Source: Martinezella calliandrae (GTDB lineage Bacteria; Pseudomonadota; Alphaproteobacteria; Rhizobiales; Rhizobiaceae). From it: 64,000 nt of DNA. The stretch lies in the NCBI RefSeq assembly GCF_030272695.1, contig NZ_JARFYN010000002.1, positions 62,001 through 126,000 of the forward strand, read 5' to 3'. The position numbers were made by a program, and so were the translations under genes. Below are positions 34,932-43,051 of this stretch, in pieces; position 1 is the stretch's first letter, and each line of letters starts with the position of its first letter. The notes beneath the pieces are model-generated. The model was not told where the DNA came from and did no database searches. It worked only from the letters and a program-made list of their open reading frames with translations.

Positions 34932-36866
34932 CTATTCCAATCCGCGGGTTTTCAGCCACGCCTGGGTCAATTGCCGGAAGCGGCCGGCCATGTCGGCGAT
35001 CGCTTCTTCGTCGTTCATGCCGCCCAACATCCAGGCGCGCGCCGCATCGGAAAAGATCGTCCGCCCGACAGCGAAACCTTTGACGGAGGGCGCGGCCAGC
35101 GTCGCCTCGAAACTCCGGATCAACTCCTCCGCCGGCGCCTCCAGGCCAAGCAGCACGATGCCCCGGCACAATGGATCATTTTTGGCGATCACGGCATCGA
35201 TTTTTTGCCAGGCTGCGGTCGATTCCTGCGGTTCCAGCTTCCACCAGTCCGGCTTGATGCCGAGCGCGTAGAGCTCTACCATTGCCCTCGGAATCGTGTC
35301 GTCGGTCAGCGGCCCGTTCTTGCCGGCTATGATCTCGACCAGCAGTTCGCGGCCGACCTTGCGCGCCGCTTCGAACAAAGTGCGCAGCTTCTCCTGCTGT
35401 TCCGCCTTCAACTCCGCGGGATCGTCGGGATGATAGAAGCAGAGGCATTTGATGCAATGGTTGAGGGGCCATTCGGTGAGCTGCGAGCCGATATCCTGGC
35501 TGAATTCGAATTTCAGCGGCTTCGAACCCGGCAATTCGACGGGGCGGCCGATCCAGGAGAAGTTCTTGGTGGCTGCGTCGAAGAATGCATCGCGGCCGAA
35601 GCGCTCGTCGATCAGCATGCCGTAGCCGGACCGACCGCCCGAAACTCGCGCCGCCGCCTCGACCGCAAGCCTTTTGAAGGCCACGATCCTGTCGTGGGAA
35701 ACGCCCAACTCATCGGCGACGCAGACGAGTTGTGAACGATGATCGATGGCAAGCGCCATCAAGAGTGGGATATCGCCGTTCCGTGTCGTTGCCCAATGGA
35801 TATGGTTGATCGCCTCATCCTTACGCAGTGCCCGGTGCTTGCTGCCCGTCTTCAGGAAATAATCGAGTTCGGCCCAGGTCGGATATTCCGGTGAGCAGAG
35901 CAGGCGCGAGACCGCGAAGGCGCCGCAAGCATTGGCCCAGGTGGCGCAGGTCTCAAGTGGTTCGTCGCGCAAAAAGCCGCGCAGGAAACCGGACATGAAG
36001 GCATCACCGGCGCCGAGCACGTTGAACACTTCGATTGGAAAACCTTCGCCGACGATGCCGGCTTCGAGGTCGTCGGAAATCGACCCCTCATAAACGATGC
36101 AGCCCATGGCGCCGCGCTTCAGCACGATGGTTGCCGAGGAAAGGCGGCGGATTTCTTTCAAGGCGCCGAGCACATCGTCGGCGCCCGAGGCGATCATGAT
36201 TTCCTCTTCCGTGCCGACAATCAGGTCGCAATCCGGCAGCGTCTCTTTCATTTTCGAGGAAACGCGATCCGACTTCACATAACGTTCGAATCCCTCGGCG
36301 TGGCCCGCGAGACCCCAGAGATTCGGCCGGTAATCGATATCGAAGATCACCTTGCGGCCGTTCGCCTTGGCGATGCGGATCGCCTTGCGTTGGGCGGCCT
36401 CCGTGTTCGGCTTGGAAAAATGCGTGCCGGAAACGAGTATGGCACGGGACGAGCGGATGAAAATCTCGTCGATATCGCCCTCGTCGAGCGCCATGTCGGC
36501 GCAGTCGGACCGATAGAAGATCATCGGCGAGACGCCCTCAGCCTCGACCGCAAGCAACACGAGAGCCGTCAACCGTTCCTTGTCGGTGGCAATCCCTTCT
36601 GTCGCGACGCCTTCGCGCGCCGCCTGTTCGCGGATGAAACGGCCCATTTGCTCGTCGCCGACGCGGGTGATCAAGCCGGACTTCAGGCCGAGCCGCGCCG
36701 TGCCAATGGCAATATTGGCGGGGCAGCCGCCGACAGATTTTGCAAGAGAGGCGATATCCTCCAGGCGAGAGCCGATCTGCTGTCCATAAAGATCGACGGA
36801 GGAACGGCCGATGGTGATCACATCGAGTGCCGGCTCCGGCCGGGCGCCAGGATTGTCGTGTGCCAT
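34932..36866 (-). CDS. iolC: 5-dehydro-2-deoxygluconokinase fused to DUF2090 (IolC)
   Basis: A 644-residue two-domain protein. The N-terminal half (about 1-330) is a PfkB sugar kinase with DVITIGRSSVDLYGQQ and the catalytic GAGDAFMSGFLRG; it phosphorylates 2-deoxy-5-keto-gluconate. The C-terminal half (about 345-640) is a DUF2090 aldolase-like TIM barrel, which probably cleaves or supports cleavage of the phosphorylated product. This fusion is common in alphaproteobacteria. The start at 36866 is supported by GGGAGG six bases upstream. First gene of the operon, downstream of two IolR-type sites. Confidence 0.94.
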   Translation of the reverse strand: MAHDNPGARPEPALDVITIGRSSVDLYGQQIGSRLEDIASLAKSVGGCPANIAIGTARLGLKSGLITRVGDEQMGRFIREQAAREGVATEGIATDKERLTALVLLAVEAEGVSPMIFYRSDCADMALDEGDIDEIFIRSSRAILVSGTHFSKPNTEAAQRKAIRIAKANGRKVIFDIDYRPNLWGLAGHAEGFERYVKSDRVSSKMKETLPDCDLIVGTEEEIMIASGADDVLGALKEIRRLSSATIVLKRGAMGCIVYEGSISDDLEAGIVGEGFPIEVFNVLGAGDAFMSGFLRGFLRDEPLETCATWANACGAFAVSRLLCSPEYPTWAELDYFLKTGSKHRALRKDEAINHIHWATTRNGDIPLLMALAIDHRSQLVCVADELGVSHDRIVAFKRLAVEAAARVSGGRSGYGMLIDERFGRDAFFDAATKNFSWIGRPVELPGSKPLKFEFSQDIGSQLTEWPLNHCIKCLCFYHPDDPAELKAEQQEKLRTLFEAARKVGRELLVEIIAGKNGPLTDDTIPRAMVELYALGIKPDWWKLEPQESTAAWQKIDAVIAKNDPLCRGIVLLGLEAPAEELIRSFEATLAAPSVKGFAVGRTIFSDAARAWMLGGMNDEEAIADMAGRFRQLTQAWLKTRGLE

Positions 36867-37010
36867 GATGTCCTCCCGTCCAGGCATGATCCCGATAACT
36901 CTTGAGTTTTCGATGGGTCATGCGTCATTGAAAGTGCCGGCCTGTCTTGTTTCGTCCAGGTTCCGGTAGATTTTGCGGCCGTCTTCCGTGACCGCGATCA
37001 TGGATATTAT

Positions 37011-37024
37011 GAAACATAGGTTCC
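37011..37024. promoter_or_regulatory. Putative IolR operator 1 (iolC promoter)
   Basis: GAAACATAGGTTCC fits the GGAA-N6-TTCC pattern proposed for rhizobial RpiR-type IolR with one mismatch in the first half. It lies 145 bases upstream of the iolC start. Confidence 0.5.
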
Positions 37025-37040
37025 GTAATTTTGTCAATTC

Positions 37041-37054
37041 GGAATATTTATTCC
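37041..37054. promoter_or_regulatory. Putative IolR operator 2 (iolC promoter)
   Basis: GGAATATTTATTCC is a perfect GGAA-N6-TTCC. It starts exactly 30 bases from operator 1 (about three helical turns) and overlaps the last codons of iolR. Confidence 0.55.
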
Positions 37055-37923
37055 ATTTTGGTTTTATGAGATCTTGCAACGGTATCTTTCCTCCGCCGTT
37101 CGGCAATGGCGACGGGGAAGGCCATGATGAGTGCCATGGAGGCAGATAGCGAGCGGAAGCCGGCAAAATCAGCCTCGGCCACCTCGAACCAGTGCGTGGC
37201 GCAGGCCGTCAGCGGCGAAAAGGCTGAATCGGTAATGGCGATCACCGGCACCTTGCGTCCGGCGAGATCCTGTGCCTGTGCCAGGCTGTCGGCGGCATAG
37301 GGTGAAAAGCTGGCGGCAATCGCCGCATCCTTTTCCGTGGCAAACCGGGCAAGCTCGCCATCAATGCCGTTCGGCGAAGCGACGATCTGATGACGGATGT
37401 TCAATTTGGAAAAGGCATAGGTCATATGCGCCGTAAGCGGATAGGAGCGGCGCTTGGCGATAAGATAGATCGTTTCGGCCGCGGCAAGCACATCCACCGC
37501 CTTGGCAAACGTATCCGTCTCGATCGTGGCGGCAAGTTTGTTTACCGACTGGCTGGCGGCGGCGAGGAATCCGGAGATAATGCCGGCATCTTCATCCTTG
37601 ATGCCGGATTGTTCCAGCGTGATCAGCCGCTCCTCATAACTCAGCGTCCGGTCGCGCAGCCTTTCGCGGAAAATGCTCTGCAGGTCTGAGAACCCTTCAT
37701 AACCGAGATGATGGGCGAGACGCACAAGGGTCGAAGGCTGGACATCTGCCGCCGTGGCAATGCTTGCCGTGGTGCCGAATGCGATTTCATCCGGATTCCC
37801 GAGTGCGAAAGCGGCGATCTGGGCCAGACGTTTCGGCATGGCGTTCTTGCGCTCTATAATGGTGCTGCGCAGGCTTTCAAAATCCCGCGGCACCTTGGTT
37901 CGCGTTTCGATTCCGTTGTCCAT
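37048..37923 (-). CDS. iolR: MurR/RpiR-family transcriptional regulator IolR
   Basis: A 291-residue regulator with an N-terminal HTH_6 domain (about 15-90; SIATAADVQPSTLVRLAHHL) and a C-terminal SIS sugar-phosphate-binding domain (about 125-265; AAETIYLIAKRRSYPLTAHM). Next to iolC this is the RpiR-type inositol repressor known from Sinorhizobium. It is transcribed in the same direction as the iol operon but separated by 181 bases with two operator-like sites. It likely senses a phosphorylated inositol catabolite. Confidence 0.9.
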   Translation of the reverse strand: MDNGIETRTKVPRDFESLRSTIIERKNAMPKRLAQIAAFALGNPDEIAFGTTASIATAADVQPSTLVRLAHHLGYEGFSDLQSIFRERLRDRTLSYEERLITLEQSGIKDEDAGIISGFLAAASQSVNKLAATIETDTFAKAVDVLAAAETIYLIAKRRSYPLTAHMTYAFSKLNIRHQIVASPNGIDGELARFATEKDAAIAASFSPYAADSLAQAQDLAGRKVPVIAITDSAFSPLTACATHWFEVAEADFAGFRSLSASMALIMAFPVAIAERRRKDTVARSHKTKME

Positions 37924-37956
37924 GCCTTCACCCTTTTCAACGCTATGCCGGTCAAT

Positions 37957-37970
37957 GAAACAAATATTCC
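37957..37970. promoter_or_regulatory. Putative IolR operator 3 (iolR promoter)
   Basis: GAAACAAATATTCC, same GAAA-N6-TTCC form as operator 1, 34 bases upstream of the iolR start codon. It suggests autoregulation. Confidence 0.5.
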
Positions 37971-38097
37971 ATATTTTGCACGATAACGGATTTTGACTAG
38001 TTCAGCACGATTATTTTTAAGCTAATGAATTTGCGAGGATAAATTTCGTTCCTCCGATTCCTTACCCCGATTGATCGGGCAGCCCGCTTGTCAAAAC

Positions 38098-38111
38098 GGT
38101 CCAAATATTCC
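38098..38111. promoter_or_regulatory. Weaker IolR-like site before the MocA-type gene
   Basis: GGTCCAAATATTCC shares CAAATATTCCA exactly with operator 3 but has a poorer first half. It lies 48 bases before the start of the Gfo/Idh/MocA gene. Confidence 0.35.
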
Positions 38112-38158
38112 AAAAATCCATTGAAGCTTCGGGAGAAGGTTTGAGGAGGGAAATGCAT

Positions 38159-39277
38159 ATGAAGTCGTTGGGCGTCGGATTGATCGGAACCGGCTATATG
38201 GGCAAATGCCATGCACTGGCGTGGAACGCGGCCAAGACCGTCTTCGGTGATGTCGAACGGCCGCGCCTTGTGCATCTCGCGGAAGCCAATCCCGATTTGG
38301 CAAAGAAACGTGGCGACGAATTCGGCTTTGAAAAGACGACCGCCGACTGGCGCGATCTGATTGCCGATCCCGAGGTCGACGTCGTCTCCGTCACCACCCC
38401 CAATCAATTCCATCCGGAAATGGCGATCGCGGCGCTGGAAGCCGGCAAGCATGTCTGGTGTGAAAAGCCGATGGCGCCCGCCTATGCCGACGCCGAACGC
38501 ATGCTGAGCGCCGCCAAAGTCTCGGGCAAGATCGCCATCCTCGGCTACAATTATATCCAGAACCCGGTTATGCGGCATATCAAGGCGCTGATCGGCGAAG
38601 GCGCGATCGGCGAGGTCAACCATGTCCGCGTCGAAATGGATGAAGACTTCATGGCCGATCCCGAGAGCTTCTTCTATTGGAAGAGCGAGCTGGCGGGAGG
38701 CTACGGCGCGCTCGACGATTTCGCCGTGCATCCCTTGTCGCTGCTCTGGTTTCTGTTCGGCCATGTCGAAGCTGTCATCACCGATTTGGTGAAGCCCTAT
38801 GCCGAACGGCCGTTGAAGGACGGCGGGCGGCGCGCCGTCGAGAATCACGATGTCGCCAATGTTCTGATGCGACTCGGTGGCGACATTTCCGCAGTGCTGA
38901 TGGCGAATCGCTCCGCCTGGGGACGCAAGGGCCGCATTGCATTGCAGATCTTCGGTTCGAAAGGCTCGATCACCTACGATCAGGAACGCATGAACGAATT
39001 CGAGCTTTATCAAGCGGAGGGCAGGGGCACCGAACAGGGGTTCCGCAAGATCCTCGCCGCGCCGGCCCATAGACCTTATGACCGGTTCATCCCGGCGCCC
39101 GGCCATGGGCTCGGTTTCAACGACCTTAAGATCATCGAATGCCGCGAGTTGATTCACGCCATTTCCGGCGAAACGGCGTCGGTTGTGAGTTTCACGGATG
39201 GCTTGCGCATCGAGAAATCTGTGCATGCCATGGCGCAATCGTTCCATGAGCGGCGCTGGATCGAGATACCGGCCTGA
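38159..39277 (+). CDS. Gfo/Idh/MocA-family dehydrogenase, probable inositol-type dehydrogenase
   Basis: A 372-residue NAD(P)-dependent oxidoreductase. The N-terminal Rossmann motif VGLIGTGYMGKCHALAW lies at about residues 5-21; the signature CEKPMAPAYADAERM lies near residue 102, followed by the C-terminal alpha/beta domain with DDFAVHPLSLLWFLFG. The start at 38159 is spaced nine bases from AGGAGG; the ATG at 38153 is too close. Its position divergent from iolR and an operator-like site suggest a role in oxidising inositol or a stereoisomer; sequence alone does not settle the substrate. Confidence 0.88.
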   Translation: MKSLGVGLIGTGYMGKCHALAWNAAKTVFGDVERPRLVHLAEANPDLAKKRGDEFGFEKTTADWRDLIADPEVDVVSVTTPNQFHPEMAIAALEAGKHVWCEKPMAPAYADAERMLSAAKVSGKIAILGYNYIQNPVMRHIKALIGEGAIGEVNHVRVEMDEDFMADPESFFYWKSELAGGYGALDDFAVHPLSLLWFLFGHVEAVITDLVKPYAERPLKDGGRRAVENHDVANVLMRLGGDISAVLMANRSAWGRKGRIALQIFGSKGSITYDQERMNEFELYQAEGRGTEQGFRKILAAPAHRPYDRFIPAPGHGLGFNDLKIIECRELIHAISGETASVVSFTDGLRIEKSVHAMAQSFHERRWIEIPA

Positions 39278-39421
39278 GTTCCGCCCTAATTTTCTCCCGA
39301 TCTCGGGCGCAAGGTCAGCTATGATTGACGCTTACGAGAGTCGGCGCTACCCCTGAAATCCGTGAGGGCGATCGCCTATATCAAGGTGACGAGCCGCTAT
39401 AACAATAATGGAGTAAGGATC

Positions 39422-40639
39422 GTGACGGGCAGATTGGTCATTGTCGGGGCCGGGCAGGCCGGTTTCGCGCTTGCCGCTAAAATGCGGGCGCTCGGAGATT
39501 TGAGGCCGATCACGATCATCGGCGCGGAGGAAAACTTACCTTATCAGCGACCACCGCTTACCAAGAAGTACCTTCTCGGCGACATGGCGTTCGATCGCTT
39601 GCTGTTCCGCCCGGAGCATTGGTACGTCGACAACAATGTCGAGATTCGCTTGTCTACCTGGGTCGAGGAGATCGACCGGGCCGCAAAGCAGATTGTCACT
39701 CAGGACGGCTCGGTGCTGGATTATCACACACTGGCACTGGCAACCGGCGCCGCACCGCGCCCTCTGCCGCCCTCGGTCGGCGGCTCTCTCGAAGGCGTTT
39801 ATCTCGCCAGAGACAAGCGTGATGCTGATCAGCTCGCCAACGAAATGCGCGCGGGCCGCCGTGTTCTTATCATCGGCGGCGGTTACATCGGCCTCGAAGC
39901 GGCGGCCGTTGCCCGCCACCGCGGGCTCGAAGTCACGCTTATCGAAATGGCCGACAGGATCTTGCAGCGCGTCGCCGCCAAGGAGACGGCGGACATCATG
40001 CGGGCAATTCACAGACAACATGACGTCGTTATCCGCGAAAAGACCGGTCTTAAGCAACTCGTCGGCAAGAACGGGCACGTCGTTGCAGCCGAATTGTCGG
40101 ATGGTTCTACCATAGACATCGATTTCGTCGTCGTCGGCATCGGCGTCGCCCCGAATGACCAGCTCGCCAAGGAAGCGGGACTGGAAGTCGGCAACGGTAT
40201 CATCGTCGATTCGTTTGCCCGCACCTCCGATCCCTCCATCTTCGCCGTGGGTGATTGCGCCGAGCTGCCCTGGAACGGCGGCCGCATCCGTCTCGAATCG
40301 GTACAGAACGCCGTCGACCAGGCCGAAGCCGCAGCCGGAATTATCGCCGGCAGCGGCGAGGCCTACGACCCGAAGCCATGGTTCTGGTCGGATCAATATG
40401 ATGTGAAATTGCAGATCGCCGGTTTTAACCTTGGCTATGACGAAACCTTTCTCCGCGCCGGCACTCGCGAGGGATCGGCTTCGGTCTGGTATTTCAAGAA
40501 GGGCCGTTTCATTGCCGTGGACGCCATCAATGACGCGAAGGCCTATGTGACCGGCAAGAAGCTGCTGGAAACCGGCGCCAGCCCGGACAGGGCTATTCTG
40601 GCCGACCCAGCTGCGGACCTCAAGCTGTTGCTGGCTTAA
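39422..40639 (+). CDS. FAD-dependent ferredoxin/rubredoxin-type reductase
   Basis: A 405-residue pyridine nucleotide-disulfide oxidoreductase fold without redox cysteines. Domains in order: FAD binding (LVIVGAGQAGFALAAKM, about 4-20), NAD(P)H binding (VLIIGGGYIGLEAAAVA, about 144-160), second FAD motif (SIFAVGDCAEL), and a C-terminal reductase domain with WFWSDQYDVKLQIAG. This is the arrangement of reductases that feed ferredoxin or rubredoxin in oxygenase systems (ThcD, CamA-like). The start is GTG at 39422 with GGAG eight bases upstream. No ferredoxin or oxygenase gene is adjacent. Confidence 0.9.
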   Translation: MTGRLVIVGAGQAGFALAAKMRALGDLRPITIIGAEENLPYQRPPLTKKYLLGDMAFDRLLFRPEHWYVDNNVEIRLSTWVEEIDRAAKQIVTQDGSVLDYHTLALATGAAPRPLPPSVGGSLEGVYLARDKRDADQLANEMRAGRRVLIIGGGYIGLEAAAVARHRGLEVTLIEMADRILQRVAAKETADIMRAIHRQHDVVIREKTGLKQLVGKNGHVVAAELSDGSTIDIDFVVVGIGVAPNDQLAKEAGLEVGNGIIVDSFARTSDPSIFAVGDCAELPWNGGRIRLESVQNAVDQAEAAAGIIAGSGEAYDPKPWFWSDQYDVKLQIAGFNLGYDETFLRAGTREGSASVWYFKKGRFIAVDAINDAKAYVTGKKLLETGASPDRAILADPAADLKLLLA

Positions 40640-40766
40640 GGGAACCGCAAGCCGGCGGCCGAGTTCTTCTTTATAGGATGCGCTCACCGCCTAATGCAGG
40701 GAGAACGCGCAGAGAGGCGAAAAAGCGCTTGCGTCGATAAATGATTGGCCGTATCAGGGCCGCACC

Positions 40767-40857
40767 GGAGAGGTGGCCGAGTGGTCGAAGGCGCTCCCCT
40801 GCTAAGGGAGTATACGTCAAAAGCGTATCGTGGGTTCGAATCCCATCTTCTCCGCCA
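40767..40857 (+). tRNA. tRNA-Ser (anticodon GCU)
   Basis: A 91-base tRNA with acceptor stem GGAGAGG / CTTCTCC, the anticodon stem CTCCCCT-GCT-AAGGGAG (anticodon at 40801-40803), a long variable arm (TATACGTCAAAAGCGTAT) typical of class II tRNAs, the T-loop GGGTTCGAATCCC, and an encoded CCA end. It decodes AGC/AGU. Confidence 0.97.
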
Positions 40858-41329
40858 TCCTGTTTCGCACAGCGTCCCGCAGGACTGCTAATTTCCCCCC
40901 GTTATTGATATCCCCTGCGATTTCTAAATTCTGTTCCTCGTCGATTCCCTTTTGTCATCCCGCTGCAATCTTGCGGGCGGATAGTTTGTAACTAGCATCC
41001 TCCATCGAATCGGTCGCAGCAGAATCAACGCGGGCGATGTCGCGCTGGAGGACGAGAGCGGATTTGCCCTGCTGCGCTCTGTCGATAATTGTCCGCTGAA
41101 ACGGCGAGCATGACGTTGCGGAACCCATAAAATTGCCGTGAATCGGCCATTATGACGGCTGGTCGCGCCTCTTCGTCGTCAATTAAGGCCGGCCGGTAAG
41201 TGCTGGTACCGTAACGGCTTTCTTAACAAAAAATAAACAAATGCGAGGTCCGTGTGGCGGACTTGTGTCCTTTCGGCAACAGGACTTAGCGAAGGCTCAT
41301 GTAAACACCCCTTTCCGATAAGATGTAGA
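40858..41329. other. Intergenic region between tRNA-Ser and the first porin
   Basis: About 470 bases without a credible gene. A small hairpin (GTCCG-TGTGG-CGGAC) is near 41250. The A-rich TTAACAAAAAATAAACAAA near 41224-41242 may belong to the porin control region. No integrase or repeated tRNA end is seen here. Confidence 0.4.
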
Positions 41330-41357
41330 TTGCGTGACAGTTCGCGTCTTGTATTTT
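41330..41357 (+). promoter_or_regulatory. Putative promoter of porin gene 1
   Basis: TTGCGT (41330-41335), 16 bases, TATTTT (41352-41357), followed by TCGGAAGCAAGG in the leader. The same elements and spacing occur before porin 2, which supports the call. It gives a leader of roughly 105 bases. Confidence 0.5.
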
Positions 41358-41470
41358 CAATCTCGGAAGCAAGGGCGATTGATCGTCCACTTCTTGAAAC
41401 GCGAGGATGGGGCAGGGAATGCCTTCGGGTAGTTCTCATTCTCGATTGAAACTTTGACTGGAGGTCAATA

Positions 41471-42586
41471 ATGAACATCAAGAGCCTTCTTCTCGGCTCC
41501 GCTGCTGCTCTGGCAGCAGTTTCCGGTGCTCAGGCGGCTGACGCTGTTGTTGCCGCTGAGCCGGAGCCGCTCGAATACGTTCGCATCTGCGACGCATACG
41601 GTGCAGGCTACTTCTTCATTCCGGGTACCGAAACCTGCCTTAAGATCGGCGGTAAGGTTCGTACGGAAGGCCAGTGGGGCGACGCTTATGGCGGTCATGG
41701 CACTGCTGGTGACTGGCGCTACGGCACGCTGTGGCACACCCGCGCTGAATTGAATATCAACACCGCGACCGACACCGAATACGGTCCGCTGAAGACGAAC
41801 ACCATCCTTCGTTGGGATTGGTCGGAAGGCGGCTCCACGGGCACGAACCTTCTGTGGTCGTACATCAGCCTCGGCGGCTTCAGCGTCGGTAAGCAGGACT
41901 CGCAGTACAACCAGTTCGTTGGTTACGCCGGCGACGTCATCAACGACGACGTGATCTATGACGGTCCGTACGAACTCAACCAGATCACCTACAACTATGA
42001 CGCCGGCAACGGCTTCACGGCTGTGGTCTCGGTGGAAGATTCCAACTCGGCGGCCAATATCTCGTCCTATGGTGGCGCTTGGGAAACCAGCCGTTCCAAC
42101 CACTACGCTCCGAACGTTGTTGCCGGTGCTGGCTACAAGGCCGGTGCATGGTCCTTCAAGGTCGTCGGTGGTTATGACTCCATCGTCGAAGAAGGCGCTA
42201 TCAAGGCTCGTATCGATGCTGACTTCGGTGTCTTCTCGGCCTTCTTGATGGGTGGCTGGAATACGGACGGCGACAAGCTCAACCAGTATGCTGGCTCGAA
42301 CCTGGATGTGTCGACTTGCACGCATTCGGACGGCACCATTCATGGTGCAGACTGCGGCTGGGGTGACTGGGCAGTTTGGGGCGGCGTTGGCGTTCCGATC
42401 AACGACAAGCTGAAGTGGAACCTGCAGCTCGCTTACACCGACTCGAAGATCTTCGCCGCAACCACAAACATCAAGTGGAACCCGGTCAAGAACCTCCTCA
42501 TCGAGCCGGAAGTATCCTACACCAACTGGGATTCTATCAGCCAGGACGAGTGGGCTGGTATCCTCCGCTTCGAGCGCACCTTCTAA
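41471..42586 (+). CDS. Porin 1, RopA-type (Porin_2 family)
   Basis: A 371-residue outer-membrane porin. Signal peptide MNIKSLLLGSAAALAAVSG-AQA is cleaved before ADAVVAAEP. The mature start PLEYVRICDAYGAGYFFIPG is the RopA/Porin_2 signature; about sixteen amphipathic strands follow, with terminal LRFERTF ending in Phe for BAM recognition. A pair of cysteines (Cys in YVRICD and ETCLK) and another later pair could form disulfides. It admits small solutes. Flanked by its own promoter-like site and a strong terminator. The tandem paralogue lies 465 bases downstream. Confidence 0.94.
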   Translation: MNIKSLLLGSAAALAAVSGAQAADAVVAAEPEPLEYVRICDAYGAGYFFIPGTETCLKIGGKVRTEGQWGDAYGGHGTAGDWRYGTLWHTRAELNINTATDTEYGPLKTNTILRWDWSEGGSTGTNLLWSYISLGGFSVGKQDSQYNQFVGYAGDVINDDVIYDGPYELNQITYNYDAGNGFTAVVSVEDSNSAANISSYGGAWETSRSNHYAPNVVAGAGYKAGAWSFKVVGGYDSIVEEGAIKARIDADFGVFSAFLMGGWNTDGDKLNQYAGSNLDVSTCTHSDGTIHGADCGWGDWAVWGGVGVPINDKLKWNLQLAYTDSKIFAATTNIKWNPVKNLLIEPEVSYTNWDSISQDEWAGILRFERTF

Positions 42587-42631
42587 TCTGATTAGACCTC
42601 GGTCAAAATCTGATTGTCACATTAGTGACGG

Positions 42632-42659
42632 AAAGCCCGGCTTTCGAGCCGGGCTTTTT
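42632..42659 (+). terminator. Rho-independent terminator of porin 1
   Basis: An 11-bp stem (AAAGCCCGGCT / AGCCGGGCTTT) with a UUCG loop and a T-run. Textbook intrinsic terminator 46 bases after the stop codon. Confidence 0.9.
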
Positions 42660-42758
42660 GTTTAGGGCGTTCGATTCCAGCTAGCCGAGTATTGGTAAGT
42701 GGCGTCACGTATACTATGAGTTAGAGTATTCTAATTAAGTATAAATTTACAACATGAG

Positions 42759-42772
42759 TATTTTCGAAAATA
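42759..42772. promoter_or_regulatory. AT-rich 14-bp perfect palindrome in the porin spacer
   Basis: TATTTTCGAAAATA is a perfect inverted repeat within a strongly AT-rich stretch (about 42690-42920) between the two porin genes. It could be a regulator site or a bent upstream element for the porin 2 promoter. Confidence 0.3.
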
Positions 42773-42889
42773 ATTCTTAGTATAGTTCAATATTGAACAC
42801 AGCAGAGATGTGACAATTTTGCGACGTGATCTTTGTGCAACGCAAAATTCGAAACAATCGTCACATATGATTATAGTTTGTCTCTGATA

Positions 42890-42917
42890 TTGCTCTAAAA
42901 ATTCCGATCTGTATTTC
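42890..42917 (+). promoter_or_regulatory. Putative promoter of porin gene 2
   Basis: TTGCTC (42890-42895), 16 bases, TATTTC (42912-42917), then TCGGAAGCAAGG in the leader, matching the geometry before porin 1. The leader is about 128 bases. Confidence 0.5.
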
Positions 42918-43051
42918 TCAAATCGGAAGCAAGGCTTATTGTCTTGCTTCTCCCAGATCAGGGGTCAACTTTGAACAAAAGGTGGGGTAGGGCACGTCGT
43001 TTTTTCGGCGCGAATTCTCATACCTAATCGATATTTAGAACTGGAGTTATT

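Noticed and set aside
37997..39247. Open frame of about 410 codons on the minus strand opposite the MocA-type gene
   Set aside because: Antisense to a clear Gfo/Idh/MocA protein; composition and sequence look like a shadow.
39536..40687. Long minus-strand frame opposite the FAD-dependent reductase
   Set aside because: Antisense of a well-supported gene; no motif or start signal.
40767..41329. tRNA-Ser as an integration (att) site
   Set aside because: No integrase or repeated tRNA 3' end was seen downstream; the next gene is a core porin.
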